NCBI GenBank assembly: GCA_963840055.1
Contig: CAWIXM010000050.1
Coordinates: 62,001 to 126,000 of the forward strand
DNA: 64,000 bases
Reading direction: 5' to 3'
Origin: Rhodoplanes sp963840055
GTDB lineage: Bacteria; Pseudomonadota; Alphaproteobacteria; Rhizobiales; Xanthobacteraceae
The stretch's first letter is position 1; each line of letters begins with the position of its first letter. The notes under the pieces are model-generated. The model was not told where the DNA came from. It made no database searches and saw only the letters and a program-made list of their open reading frames with translations. Below are positions 44,069-52,937 of this stretch, piece after piece. A program made the translations under genes and the position numbers.

Positions 44069-44959
44069 CTAATTGACCAGGCCGGCATGCACCATCGCGT
44101 CGCGCACCACGGCCCTCGCCTTGTCGGACAAAGGAACCAGCGGCAGACGCACCGTGTCCGCACACTTGCCGAGCAGCGAGAGCGCGTATTTCGCCGGCGC
44201 GGGGTTGGTCTCGATAAACAGGTTGGTGTGCAGCGGCAAGAGCTTGTCCTGCAGCTTGAGCGCGGCCGCATAGTCACCCTTCAGGCACGCGCCCTGAAAT
44301 TCGGCGCATAGCCGCGGCGCGACGTTCGAGGTCACCGAGATGCAGCCATGCCCGCCATGCGCCATGAAGCCGATCGCGCTCGCGTCCTCGCCGGAGAGCT
44401 GGTTGAAGTCCGGTCCCATCGCGGCGCGCTGCTGCGAGACCCGGACCACGTTGGCGGTCGCGTCCTTGACGCCAGCGATGTTCTTCAGTTCGAACAGGCG
44501 CTTCATGGTGTCGACCGACATGTCGATCACCGAGCGCGCCGGGATGTTGTAGATGATGATCGGGATGCCGATCGCGTCGTTGATCGCCTTGTAATGCTGG
44601 TAGAGACCTTCCTGCGTCGGCTTGTTGTAATAGGGGGTGACGATGAGCACCGCGTTCGCCCCGACTTTCTCGGCGTGGCGGGAGAAGTCGATCGCCTCGG
44701 CGGTCGAGTTCGAGCCCGCGCCGGCGATCACCGGGACGCGGCCGCGCGCCTGTTCGACGCACCACTGCACGACCTGCCGATGCTCCTCGTGCGAAAGCGT
44801 CGGGCTTTCGCCTGTCGTGCCGACCGGCACGAGTCCGTTGGTGCCTTCGCCGATCTGCCAATCGACGAGATCGCGAAAGGCCTTTTCGTCGACCGCGCCG
44901 TTCTTGAACGGGGTCACCAAGGCGGTGAACGAACCCCGAAAGGTGGTCTTGGCGGTCAT
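44069..44959 (-). CDS. dapA: 4-hydroxy-tetrahydrodipicolinate synthase
   Basis: 296 aa from the ATG at 44959, with GGAGCAAG upstream. Pyruvate-dependent aldolase: VPVGTTGESPTLSHEEH, YYNKPTQEGLYQHYKAI, IYNIPARSVIDM with the proton-relay Tyr, and AGVKDAT with the Schiff-base Lys. It condenses pyruvate and aspartate semialdehyde, the first step committed to lysine and diaminopimelate. With smpB and mscL it forms a leftward cluster; the transglycosylase gene is divergent. Confidence 0.96.
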   Translation of the reverse strand: MTAKTTFRGSFTALVTPFKNGAVDEKAFRDLVDWQIGEGTNGLVPVGTTGESPTLSHEEHRQVVQWCVEQARGRVPVIAGAGSNSTAEAIDFSRHAEKVGANAVLIVTPYYNKPTQEGLYQHYKAINDAIGIPIIIYNIPARSVIDMSVDTMKRLFELKNIAGVKDATANVVRVSQQRAAMGPDFNQLSGEDASAIGFMAHGGHGCISVTSNVAPRLCAEFQGACLKGDYAAALKLQDKLLPLHTNLFIETNPAPAKYALSLLGKCADTVRLPLVPLSDKARAVVRDAMVHAGLVN

Positions 44960-45205
44960 GATGACTTGCTCCTCGGCTGGGATCGTCGGCGCTTTCGCCT
45001 CCGGCTCACATTGATATCGGGTCCCGACCGCAGGCGAAAGCCCCGTTCTGCATGCCTCATTTACCGCAAGACGTTGGCTTGCCGCCCTTTCCAAGGCCGT
45101 TGGTCGGCCGAAACATTGCCATGTTTGAACGGTTTAAGACATTGTTAATGCAACCGGCCGAATAGGTTCTTAAGCCGAATTCACGTCTGACCGGGGGGAT
45201 GGTCA

Positions 45206-47455
45206 GTGGTCAAGAGCAGAGAGCTTGCCACCTTGCGCCTTTCCTTCGTCGTGCTCGCAGCGCTTGTTGCGACGGCAACGCCGGCGCTCGCCGGTCCCAA
45301 ATCGGCCAAAGCCATAAAGGCGGGAAAGAAGGCCCCGGCCATCGCGCGCTCGACCAAGCCGGTTCCGCTTCCGCGGGCGCGCCCAACCTCTGCGACCGCA
45401 ACGCGAACACCGGACCCCGGCCCGCGCTCACTCAATGCCCAGGCGGCGGCGCTCAACAAACGTTCCGCGCCTGCTGCGCGGGCGCCCACCGTGTCGGCCG
45501 CGTCCGACGATATCCCGCTGACATTCGCTCCGACCCAGTCCACGTCGAGTTCCGACATCAACGCCGTCAAGCAGGCCATTCAATACGCGCGACGGGGACA
45601 GTCGGACGCCGCGACCGAACTGCAGCGCGCGACCTCCGATCCGCTCGCGCGCAAACTCGTCGAGTGGATGATCCTGCGCAGCGACGACAATGATGTGGGT
45701 TTCGCCCGTTACAACGCGTTTATAACCGCCAACCCGGTCTGGCCGAGCATCGGGAAGTTGCGGCGGCGGGCCGAGGCGATGCTGTGGACGGAAAAAGCCG
45801 ATCTCGCAACCGTCCGTGCATTTTTCGCGAAGGAAGAGCCGCTAACCGCCCTGGGCCGGTTTGCCTATGCCCGTGCGCTGCTGGCAAATGGCATCCGCAC
45901 GGCGGCGCAGGCGCAGATGCGCGTAGGCTGGACCCAGCCGTTCAGTCGCGATGTCGAAAGCGAAGCGCGCGACGTCTTCGGAGGGTTGATCACGCCCGCC
46001 GACGACAAAGCGCGCATGGACCGCCGGATCTACGAAGATGATATCGAGGCCGCCCAGCGCGCTGCGGCTCACCTCGGCGCAGTCGAACTGGCAATTCTCA
46101 GAGCCCGCAACGCGGTGAGCAACAAGGCGCACAACGCCAAAGCCCTGCTCGACGCCGTTCCCGCAAGCGCCCGCAACGATGCCGGCTACATGTTCAGCCG
46201 CATTCAATGGCTGCGCCGCAATGAGTATTATGAGGAGGCCGCGCGTCTACTGCTTGCCGCACCGTCGAACCTCGGCGCCGCTCACGACACCGACGAATGG
46301 TGGATCGAACGGCGCCTGATCGCGCGCAAGCTCTTTGAGCTCGATCAGGCCAAGGCCGCCTACCTCATCTGCCGCAACGCGGCGTTGCCGGCGAAGGAGA
46401 ATTATAAGGTCGAAAGCGAGTTCATGGCGGGCTGGATCGCGCTGCGGTTCCTCAATGATGCGCACACCGCTGCGCAGCACTTCGCCCGTATCCGCGCCTT
46501 CGGCCTCGAAAACACGACAGCGCTCTCGCGCGCAGGCTACTGGCAAGGCCGCGCCGCCGAGGCCGCGGGCCGGCGGCATGAGGCCCGCGCCTTCTACGAG
46601 GCGGCGGCGCGTCATGCCACCACCTATTACGGCCAGCTCGCCGCGGCCCGGCTGGGCCTGAGAAACATCGCGCTTGCGCCGCCGCCCGCAATGTCGGCGG
46701 CCAGGCGCGCCGCGCTCAGCCGGCTGGAGATCGTCCGCGCCGTGGAACTCCTTTATGAAGTCAACGAGCGCAGCCTTGTCATCACCTTCGTCGCCGACCT
46801 TGAGCGCACCGACAATGCCGAAGCGCTGACGCTCATCGCGGAGCTTGCGCGCAAGAATAACGATGCGCGCGCCGCGGTGGTGATGGGCAAGGACGCGGTC
46901 GGCCGCGGCCTGCCGCTCGACCATCACGCCTTCCCGACCTACGGACTACCGCGCTATTCGGCGATCGGACCGCAGGTCGAGCCGGCGATCGTCTATTCGA
47001 TCGCCCGCCAGGAAAGCGCATTCCATCCGCAGACGGTCTCCCCAGCGCATGCTCTGGGCCTGATGCAAGTGACCCCGGCCGCCGGGCGCTATATCGCCAA
47101 GACCTATCGCGTCCGCTTCGACCGGAAGCGCCTGCTGCATGACAACGTCTACAATGTGCAGATGGGCGCAGCCGAACTCGGCGGCAATATCGAGGCTTAT
47201 CGCGGCTCTTACATCCTCGCGTTTGCGGCCTACAATGCCGGCCGCGGCCGCGTGCAGGAATGGATCGAGCGCTTCGGCGACCCGCGCAACCCGAATATCG
47301 ATCCGGTCGACTGGGTCGAGCGCATTCCGTTCTCTGAGACGCGCAACTACGTCCAGCGCATCATGGAGAATTTGCAGGCCTATCGGGTCCGCTTCGGCAA
47401 GGGCACTCGGCTATTGATCGAGGCCGATATCCGCCGCGGGTCCGTGGTCAACTGA
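45206..47455 (+). CDS. Soluble lytic murein transglycosylase (Slt-type)
   Basis: 749 aa from a GTG with a GGGGGGAT site upstream. A signal peptide (LRLSFVVLAALVATATPALA) precedes a Lys/Pro/Ala-rich segment to about residue 105, then a long helical superhelix (about 115-580; WMILRSDDNDVGFARYNAFI, AGYWQGRAAEAAGRRHEARA). The catalytic domain has the Glu in SIARQESAFHPQTVSPAHAL, followed by GLMQVTPAAGRYIA and LAFAAYNAGRGRVQEWIERF. It cleaves peptidoglycan glycan chains to 1,6-anhydro products in the periplasm. Confidence 0.94.
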   Translation: MVKSRELATLRLSFVVLAALVATATPALAGPKSAKAIKAGKKAPAIARSTKPVPLPRARPTSATATRTPDPGPRSLNAQAAALNKRSAPAARAPTVSAASDDIPLTFAPTQSTSSSDINAVKQAIQYARRGQSDAATELQRATSDPLARKLVEWMILRSDDNDVGFARYNAFITANPVWPSIGKLRRRAEAMLWTEKADLATVRAFFAKEEPLTALGRFAYARALLANGIRTAAQAQMRVGWTQPFSRDVESEARDVFGGLITPADDKARMDRRIYEDDIEAAQRAAAHLGAVELAILRARNAVSNKAHNAKALLDAVPASARNDAGYMFSRIQWLRRNEYYEEAARLLLAAPSNLGAAHDTDEWWIERRLIARKLFELDQAKAAYLICRNAALPAKENYKVESEFMAGWIALRFLNDAHTAAQHFARIRAFGLENTTALSRAGYWQGRAAEAAGRRHEARAFYEAAARHATTYYGQLAAARLGLRNIALAPPPAMSAARRAALSRLEIVRAVELLYEVNERSLVITFVADLERTDNAEALTLIAELARKNNDARAAVVMGKDAVGRGLPLDHHAFPTYGLPRYSAIGPQVEPAIVYSIARQESAFHPQTVSPAHALGLMQVTPAAGRYIAKTYRVRFDRKRLLHDNVYNVQMGAAELGGNIEAYRGSYILAFAAYNAGRGRVQEWIERFGDPRNPNIDPVDWVERIPFSETRNYVQRIMENLQAYRVRFGKGTRLLIEADIRRGSVVN

Positions 47456-47574
47456 ACCCCTGCACCGCAGGACGCTCGGCGCCCGTGCCTCCGCGCCAGC
47501 TATCGCGGCCGTGACGCGGCGCGATAGCCGAGAGTGCGGCCCAGGTCCGCGCCGCGCGTATTTAGGCGCCGTCG

Positions 47575-49107
47575 TCAGAGCGGCAGGTTGTCGTGCTTTT
47601 TCTGCGGCATTTCCAAGGTCTTCGTCCGCAGCATCGAGAGCGCCCGCGCAATCCGCTGGCGAGTCGAATGCGGCATGATCACCTCGTCGATATAGCCGCG
47701 CTCCGCCGCCTTGAACGGCGACATGAAACTCTCTTCGTACGCCTTCGTGCGCGCGATGATCTTCTCCGCGTCGCCGATATCGGAGCGGAAAATGATTTCG
47801 ACCGCTCCCTTGGCGCCCATCACGGCGATCTGCGCGGTTGGCCATGCATAATTTACGTCGGCCCCGATATGCTTTGACGCCATGACGTCGTAGGCGCCGC
47901 CATAGGCCTTGCGGGTGATCACCGTGACCAGCGGCACCGTGCATTGGCTATAGGCAAACAATAGTTTTGCCCCGTTCTTGATCAGGCCGCCGGCCTCCTG
48001 CGCCGTGCCGGGAAGGAAGCCCGGCACGTCGACGAAGGTGACGATCGGAATGTCGAAGGCATTGCAGAAGCGCACGAACCGCGCCGCCTTGCGGCTCGCA
48101 TCGGAATCGAGCACGCCTGCGAGCACCATCGGCTGGTTGGCGACGAAGCCGACCGTGCGCCCGGCGATCCGCCCGAATCCGATGACGATGTTGCGCGCGA
48201 AGGTCGTCGACAACTCGAAAAAGTCGCCTTCGTCGACAATCTTCAGGATCAGCTCCTTGATGTCGTAAGGCTTGTTCGGGTTTTCCGGAATCAGCGTGTC
48301 GAGCGAGTCCTCCACCCTCTCGGGATTGTCGAACGAAGCCCATTCTGGCACGCCGCCCCCGCTGTGGGACGGCAGGAAGTCGATGAACCGGCGCATCTGC
48401 AGCAGGCATTCGACGTCATTCTCGAATGCGCCGTCGGCGACCGCCGATTTGGTTGCATGGACGCTCGCGCCGCCGAGTTCTTCGGCGGTGACCATCTCGT
48501 TCGTCACCGTCTTCACCACTTCGGGGCCGGTGACGAACATGTAGCTCGTATCGCGCACCATGAAGATGAAGTCGGTCATCGCCGGTGAATAGACATCGCC
48601 GCCGGCGCAGGGACCCATGATCACGGAAATCTGCGGGATGACCCCAGAAGCGAGCACATTGCGCTTGAACACTTCCCCATAGCCGCCAAGCGCCGCAACG
48701 CCCTCCTGGATGCGCGCTCCGCCCGCGTCGAACAGGCCGATGATCGGCGCCCGCGCCTTCACCGCCATATCCTGAATCTTCGTGATCTTCTGTGCGTGTG
48801 CCTCGGACAACGAGCCGCCGAACACGGTGAAGTCCTTGGCGAAAACGAATACTGCGCGGCCATTGATGGTGCCCCAGCCCGTCACCACGCCGTCGCCGGG
48901 TATCTTGCTCTTGTCGGCGCCGAATTCGGTCGCCCGATGCTCGACGAACATGTCGTATTCTTCGAACGACTGGTGGTCCAAGAGCAAATCGATGCGTTCC
49001 CGCGCCGTCAGCTTGCCGCGCTTGTGCTGCATCTGGATGCGCGGCTCTCCCCCGCCGAGCCGTGCCCCGGACCGTCGCTCTTCCAGTCTTTCCAAAATGT
49101 CTTTCAT
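47575..49107 (-). CDS. pccB: Acyl-CoA carboxylase carboxyltransferase subunit (propionyl-CoA type)
   Basis: 510 aa from the ATG at 49107. Carboxyltransferase signatures: KLTARERIDLLLDHQSFEEY, GGSLSEAHAQKITKIQDMA, FDAGGARIQEGVAALGGYGE, IMGPCAGGDVYSPAMTDFIF, TFVDVPGFLPGTAQEAGGLI, KAYGGAYDVMASKHIGAD. It moves carboxyl from biotin to propionyl-CoA (or acetyl/methylcrotonyl-CoA) in the methylmalonyl-CoA route. The biotin subunit gene is not in the window. Substrate class is inferred from overall similarity. Confidence 0.93.
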   Translation of the reverse strand: MKDILERLEERRSGARLGGGEPRIQMQHKRGKLTARERIDLLLDHQSFEEYDMFVEHRATEFGADKSKIPGDGVVTGWGTINGRAVFVFAKDFTVFGGSLSEAHAQKITKIQDMAVKARAPIIGLFDAGGARIQEGVAALGGYGEVFKRNVLASGVIPQISVIMGPCAGGDVYSPAMTDFIFMVRDTSYMFVTGPEVVKTVTNEMVTAEELGGASVHATKSAVADGAFENDVECLLQMRRFIDFLPSHSGGGVPEWASFDNPERVEDSLDTLIPENPNKPYDIKELILKIVDEGDFFELSTTFARNIVIGFGRIAGRTVGFVANQPMVLAGVLDSDASRKAARFVRFCNAFDIPIVTFVDVPGFLPGTAQEAGGLIKNGAKLLFAYSQCTVPLVTVITRKAYGGAYDVMASKHIGADVNYAWPTAQIAVMGAKGAVEIIFRSDIGDAEKIIARTKAYEESFMSPFKAAERGYIDEVIMPHSTRQRIARALSMLRTKTLEMPQKKHDNLPL

Positions 49108-49373
49108 GCCGTCACACCTGCCCCAAGTAAGAACGATCTTCGGTGTGAAGAGGTCGTTCTGGGTTCTTGTATTGTCGTATGTTTTAAACGACCAACTGGC
49201 GCCGGATCGGCCGCCCGACGCGGACAATTCCGGGTTATTACGGTATCGTCAATAGCACGGCTCTCGCATCGCCGCGAGGGCGCTGCAGCGAATTATGGGC
49301 GCCGCGGCAAAAAGGGGGGTGTCTCCGGCGCGCGCTGAGGATCTGACCGGCGTAAGCGGGGCCGCGCCCTGGG

Positions 49374-50153
49374 CTACGGTGCTTCGGGAGCCAGCCGCAG
49401 CACGCTAATGGCGGCATCGAACTCGGTTCGACGCAGCGCGCGGCGGGCGAGTGCGACGTCGTCGCGTCCCCAAAACTCTTGATTCCAATTCTCGTCGACG
49501 TGCGCGGCCGCCCAGGCGTCGTCGGGCGTGATCGCCTGTTCTGCCAAGGCGAGCGCGATCAGCGCCGACCCGGTCAGCGTCGTGATCACATGCACCGCCC
49601 CCAGCCGCCATAGGCTTGCCGGGATGAGCCGCCGCATGGCTGCAACCGCCGCTTCCGGCTGAGTCACGAAGACGACGCCCTGTGCGAGTAGGAAACGCGC
49701 TCCGTGGGCCTCCCGCGCCCACGCTAGGATCGGGTCCCATTCGTTGTTTTGGCGCGCGACCAGCCGCTCAGGCCCTTCGGCGCGATAGAACAACAAGTCG
49801 GAGGCGATGTATCGCGCGACGTCAGCCGCAACTTCTGCATGCGCGCCCACGACCGCATCGATGATGGTGTTGGCAAGGCGCGTCAGCGGCAGTTTGGCGG
49901 GATCGATGAACTCGCCCTGGGATTGCCATTCCGTGGCGGCCCGTTCCGCAAGCGGCAATGTCGGGAAGGCAAGGGGCCGGCGCGCCGGAGTCCGCACCGG
50001 CTTGTCGTCCAGTTCAACAGCGAATGCGCCTTCCCTCTCTCGCGCCGTCGCGGTCGTGAAGAAGCGCTGGCGGCGGGCGCGCATGGTTTCCCGTGCCGCC
50101 TCGTTCGGGTCGGTGACGGGCTCGCCGAAAATCTCGTCGAACAAATTCACCAT
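49374..50153 (-). CDS. ATP12 family F1-ATPase assembly chaperone
   Basis: 259 aa. RRQRFFTTATAREREGAFAV, ELDDKPVRTPARRPLAFPTL, LAERAATEWQSQGEFIDPAK, LPLTRLANTIIDAV, DLLFYRAEGPERLVARQNNE with WDPILAWA, are ATP12 hallmarks. In mitochondria ATP12 binds the F1 alpha subunit before assembly; alphaproteobacteria carry the ancestral form. Alone here, upstream of pccB on the same strand. Confidence 0.92.
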   Translation of the reverse strand: MVNLFDEIFGEPVTDPNEAARETMRARRQRFFTTATAREREGAFAVELDDKPVRTPARRPLAFPTLPLAERAATEWQSQGEFIDPAKLPLTRLANTIIDAVVGAHAEVAADVARYIASDLLFYRAEGPERLVARQNNEWDPILAWAREAHGARFLLAQGVVFVTQPEAAVAAMRRLIPASLWRLGAVHVITTLTGSALIALALAEQAITPDDAWAAAHVDENWNQEFWGRDDVALARRALRRTEFDAAISVLRLAPEAP

Positions 50154-50378
50154 CGTTATCGTTGGTTGCGCCGAAGCGCGTGTCCGCGTCCTGAGCGGCG
50201 GCCACCAAGAAACAATTCAGCACAATGAACGTTTATGACCAAGCCCAGAGCGTTCTGCCAGCCAACCCCTCCGCTCGACTATGCGACCAGGCATGGCATA
50301 GGATTGCCGCGGGCGATGGCTAAACTCGTCTGACGTCCCGGCAGGGTCGTACGGACGCAAATGAAATAGGAGCACGCG

Positions 50379-50813
50379 ATGAAGGTGAAGCGAACAGCGC
50401 TATTGGCGTGTGCTACGGCCGGGCTGATCGCGCTCACATTGTCTGCGACCCCGTCCGAGGCTCGCTGGCGCGGCGGCGGCTGGCGCGGCGGCGGCTGGCA
50501 CGGCGGCGGCTGGCGGGGCGCCGGCTGGCGCGGTGGCTGGCGGGGCGCCGGCTGGCGCGGTGGCTGGCGGGGCGCCGGCTGGCGCGGTGGCTGGCGGGGC
50601 GCCGGCTGGCGCGGTGGCTGGCGGGGCGGTGGCTGGCGATATGGCGGCTGGCGTCCGGGGCTTGCCATTGGAGCAGCCGCGATTGGCCTTGGCGTCGGAC
50701 TGGCAGCCTCGGGTTACGGGTACTACGGTTACCCCGGCTACTATGGCGGCTACCAGGGCTGTGTGCGGCAGGTTTGGTGGCGCGGCGCGTGGCGCTTGGT
50801 CAACGTCTGCTGA
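50379..50813 (+). CDS. Secreted Gly/Trp/Arg-repeat protein
   Basis: 144 aa, with TAGGAGCA upstream. Signal peptide VKRTALLACATAGLIALTLS ends near ATPSEA. Then come repeats of GWRGAGWRG (27-bp units, about residues 30-88), a hydrophobic helix (GLAIGAAAIGLGVGLAASGY), a Tyr/Gly patch (YGYYGYPGYYGGY) and a Cys-containing C-terminus (GCVRQVWWRGAWRLVNVC). The end resembles small BA14K-like or YXWGRG proteins of rhizobia. Likely surface or periplasmic; function unknown. A strong terminator follows. Confidence 0.75.
   Translation: MKVKRTALLACATAGLIALTLSATPSEARWRGGGWRGGGWHGGGWRGAGWRGGWRGAGWRGGWRGAGWRGGWRGAGWRGGWRGGGWRYGGWRPGLAIGAAAIGLGVGLAASGYGYYGYPGYYGGYQGCVRQVWWRGAWRLVNVC
50463..50640 (+). repeat. 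Tandem GGCTGGCG-based repeats
   Basis: About four perfect 27-base units beginning GGCTGGCGGGGCGCCGGCTG and several shorter GGCTGGC(G) units before them. All stay in frame. Confidence 0.9.
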
Positions 50814-50835
50814 CCAAACAGCCCCGAGACACGAG

Positions 50836-50881
50836 CGAACGAACCTTCTCACGGCTCCGCCGGAGAAGGTTCGTTCGTTTT
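50836..50881 (+). terminator. Rho-independent terminator
   Basis: CGAACGAACCTTCTC pairs perfectly with GAGAAGGTTCGTTCG, followed by TTTT. It lies just after the repeat-protein gene. The rest of the gap to 51134 shows nothing further. Confidence 0.85.
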
Positions 50882-51134
50882 GAGACTGGGTGGCAGGCGC
50901 TCAGTGGTCTGGATTTTGCCGTCCTGGACGGCCGACATGTCGTGGGGCAAGCCTTCGCGCCGCACAACGGCCATTCGCGCCGCAGCGATATTCTGACGTG
51001 TTTTCATGTGGCTAACGGTCGCGGCCTTGACTAAAAATTGACCTGATTGGGCTGTCATGAAGCGCTGACGTCACTATCATTGAGTCCCACATAATCATTA
51101 CGCCCGCATTCTTGCGCGGACGTATAGGCTTCCA

Positions 51135-52937
51135 ATGAAACCGACCAACATTTCCGACCCAGACTATTTCCACAAAGTCGTGGATTGTCAGTGGGCTTGC
51201 CCGGCGCACACGCCCGTTCCCGAATACATCCGGCTGATCGCTGCCGGCCGTTACAGCGACGCTTACCTGATCAACTGGCGATCCAACGTCTTCCCTGGGA
51301 TCCTTGGCCGCACCTGCGACCGTCCCTGCGAGCCTGCCTGTCGCCGCGGGCGCGTCGAGAGCGAGCCGGTTGCGATCTGCCGATTGAAGCGGGTCGCCGC
51401 CGACTACAAGGACGACATCCGCGCGCGTCTGCCTAAACCAGCCAACCGCCGGAACGGCAAGCGGATCGCGCTGGTCGGCGCCGGTCCCGCCTCGTTGACG
51501 GTGGCGCGCGACCTCGCGCCCCTCGGCTACTCATGCGTCATGTTCGATCAGGATCCCCAAGCCGGCGGCATGATGCGCACCCAGATTCCGAAATTTCGCC
51601 TGCCGACGACGGTGATCGACGAGGAGTGCGGCTACATTCTCGATCTCGGCGTCGAGTTCGTTGGCGGTAAGCGAGTAGATAGCCTGCAGGGCCTGCTCAC
51701 GGAAGGCTACGACGCGGTGTTCGTCGGCTGCGGCGCGCCGCGCGGACGCGATCTCGACATTCCCGGCCGCAAGGAAGCCGCCGCCAATATCCGTATCGGC
51801 ATCGATTGGCTCGCCAGCGTCTCCTTCGGCCACACCAATAAGATCGGCAAGCGCGTCATCGTGCTCGGCGGCGGCAACACCGCCATGGATTGCTGCCGCT
51901 CCTCGCGCCGCCTCGGCGGCGAGGACGTAAGGGTCGTGGTCCGGTCCGGCTTCGAGGAGATGAAAGCCTCGCCGTGGGAGAAGGAAGACGCGATGCACGA
52001 GGGCATCCCGATCTTCAACTTTCTCGTGCCGAAGGAATTCACCCATGCGAACGGCCGCCTGACCGGCGTCGTGTTCGAACAGGTCAAGGCCGAGTACGAC
52101 GCCGAAGACCGGCGCCGCCTCGTGCCCTCGGGCGAGCCGGACCAGCACTTTCCCTGCGACGACGTGCTGATCGCAGTCGGGCAGGAAAACGCGTTCCCGT
52201 GGATCGAGCGCGACATCGGCGTCGAGTTCGACCGCTACGGCATGCCCAAGGTCGATCCTCGCACCATGGGCTCGACCCATCCCCAAGTCTTCTTCGGCGG
52301 CGACGCCGCCTTCGGGCCGAAAAACATCATCTGGGCCGTCGCGCACGGACATGAGGCGGCGGTGTCGGTCGACAAGCTCTGTAACGGCGAGGATGTGCAC
52401 GATCGGCCAGCGCCGTCGATCGTCGTGATCAGCCAGAAAATGGGAATTCACGAGTGGAGCTACGACAACGAAATCGCTCCTGACCGGCGTTATCGCGTGC
52501 CGTTGCGCGACAAGGTCGTGGCGCTCGCCGACATCAAGGCCGAGGTCGAACTCGGATATGACGTTGCGCTCGCCCTCGCCGAGGCCGGCCGTTGCCTGAA
52601 TTGCGACGTGCAGACGGTGTTTACGACGTCGCTCTGCATCGAATGTGACGCCTGCGTCGACATCTGCCCAATGGATTGCATCACTTTCACGGCGAACGGA
52701 GATGAAGCAGAGCTGCGAGGGCGGCTGAAGGCGCCCGCCGCGGATTTCACGCAAGACCTCTATATCTCGGATGTGCTCAAGACCGGCCGCATCATGGCGA
52801 AAGACGAGGACGTCTGTTTGCATTGCGGCCTGTGCGCCGAGCGTTGTCCGACCGGCGCCTGGGATATGAGGAAGTATCTGATCGACATGACCCATGCAGG
52901 ACGCTCATGCCAACAACCAGCCCAATCAGCAGCGTAA
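51135..52937 (+). CDS. GltD-like FAD/NAD(P)-binding oxidoreductase with 4Fe-4S domains
   Basis: 600 aa. The N-terminal GltD-type Fe-S region has CQWACPAHTPVPEYI and CDRPCEPACRRG. Two nucleotide-binding motifs follow: LVGAGPASLTVARDL (FAD, about residue 115) and VIVLGGGNTAMDCCRS (NAD(P)H, about 240). The family FGGDAAFGPKNIIWAVAHGH is near 395. The C-terminus holds two ferredoxin-type clusters: CIECDACVDICPMDC and CLHCGLCAERCP. It would link NAD(P)H to low-potential Fe-S clusters. The next gene (2-oxoacid oxidoreductase alpha) overlaps by 31 bases, so it is most likely the electron-transfer subunit of that enzyme. Confidence 0.9.
   Translation: MKPTNISDPDYFHKVVDCQWACPAHTPVPEYIRLIAAGRYSDAYLINWRSNVFPGILGRTCDRPCEPACRRGRVESEPVAICRLKRVAADYKDDIRARLPKPANRRNGKRIALVGAGPASLTVARDLAPLGYSCVMFDQDPQAGGMMRTQIPKFRLPTTVIDEECGYILDLGVEFVGGKRVDSLQGLLTEGYDAVFVGCGAPRGRDLDIPGRKEAAANIRIGIDWLASVSFGHTNKIGKRVIVLGGGNTAMDCCRSSRRLGGEDVRVVVRSGFEEMKASPWEKEDAMHEGIPIFNFLVPKEFTHANGRLTGVVFEQVKAEYDAEDRRRLVPSGEPDQHFPCDDVLIAVGQENAFPWIERDIGVEFDRYGMPKVDPRTMGSTHPQVFFGGDAAFGPKNIIWAVAHGHEAAVSVDKLCNGEDVHDRPAPSIVVISQKMGIHEWSYDNEIAPDRRYRVPLRDKVVALADIKAEVELGYDVALALAEAGRCLNCDVQTVFTTSLCIECDACVDICPMDCITFTANGDEAELRGRLKAPAADFTQDLYISDVLKTGRIMAKDEDVCLHCGLCAERCPTGAWDMRKYLIDMTHAGRSCQQPAQSAA

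Noticed and set aside
51531..52895. Long minus-strand frame opposite the GltD-like gene
   Set aside because: Shadow of a gene with clear FAD, NAD(P) and Fe-S motifs.
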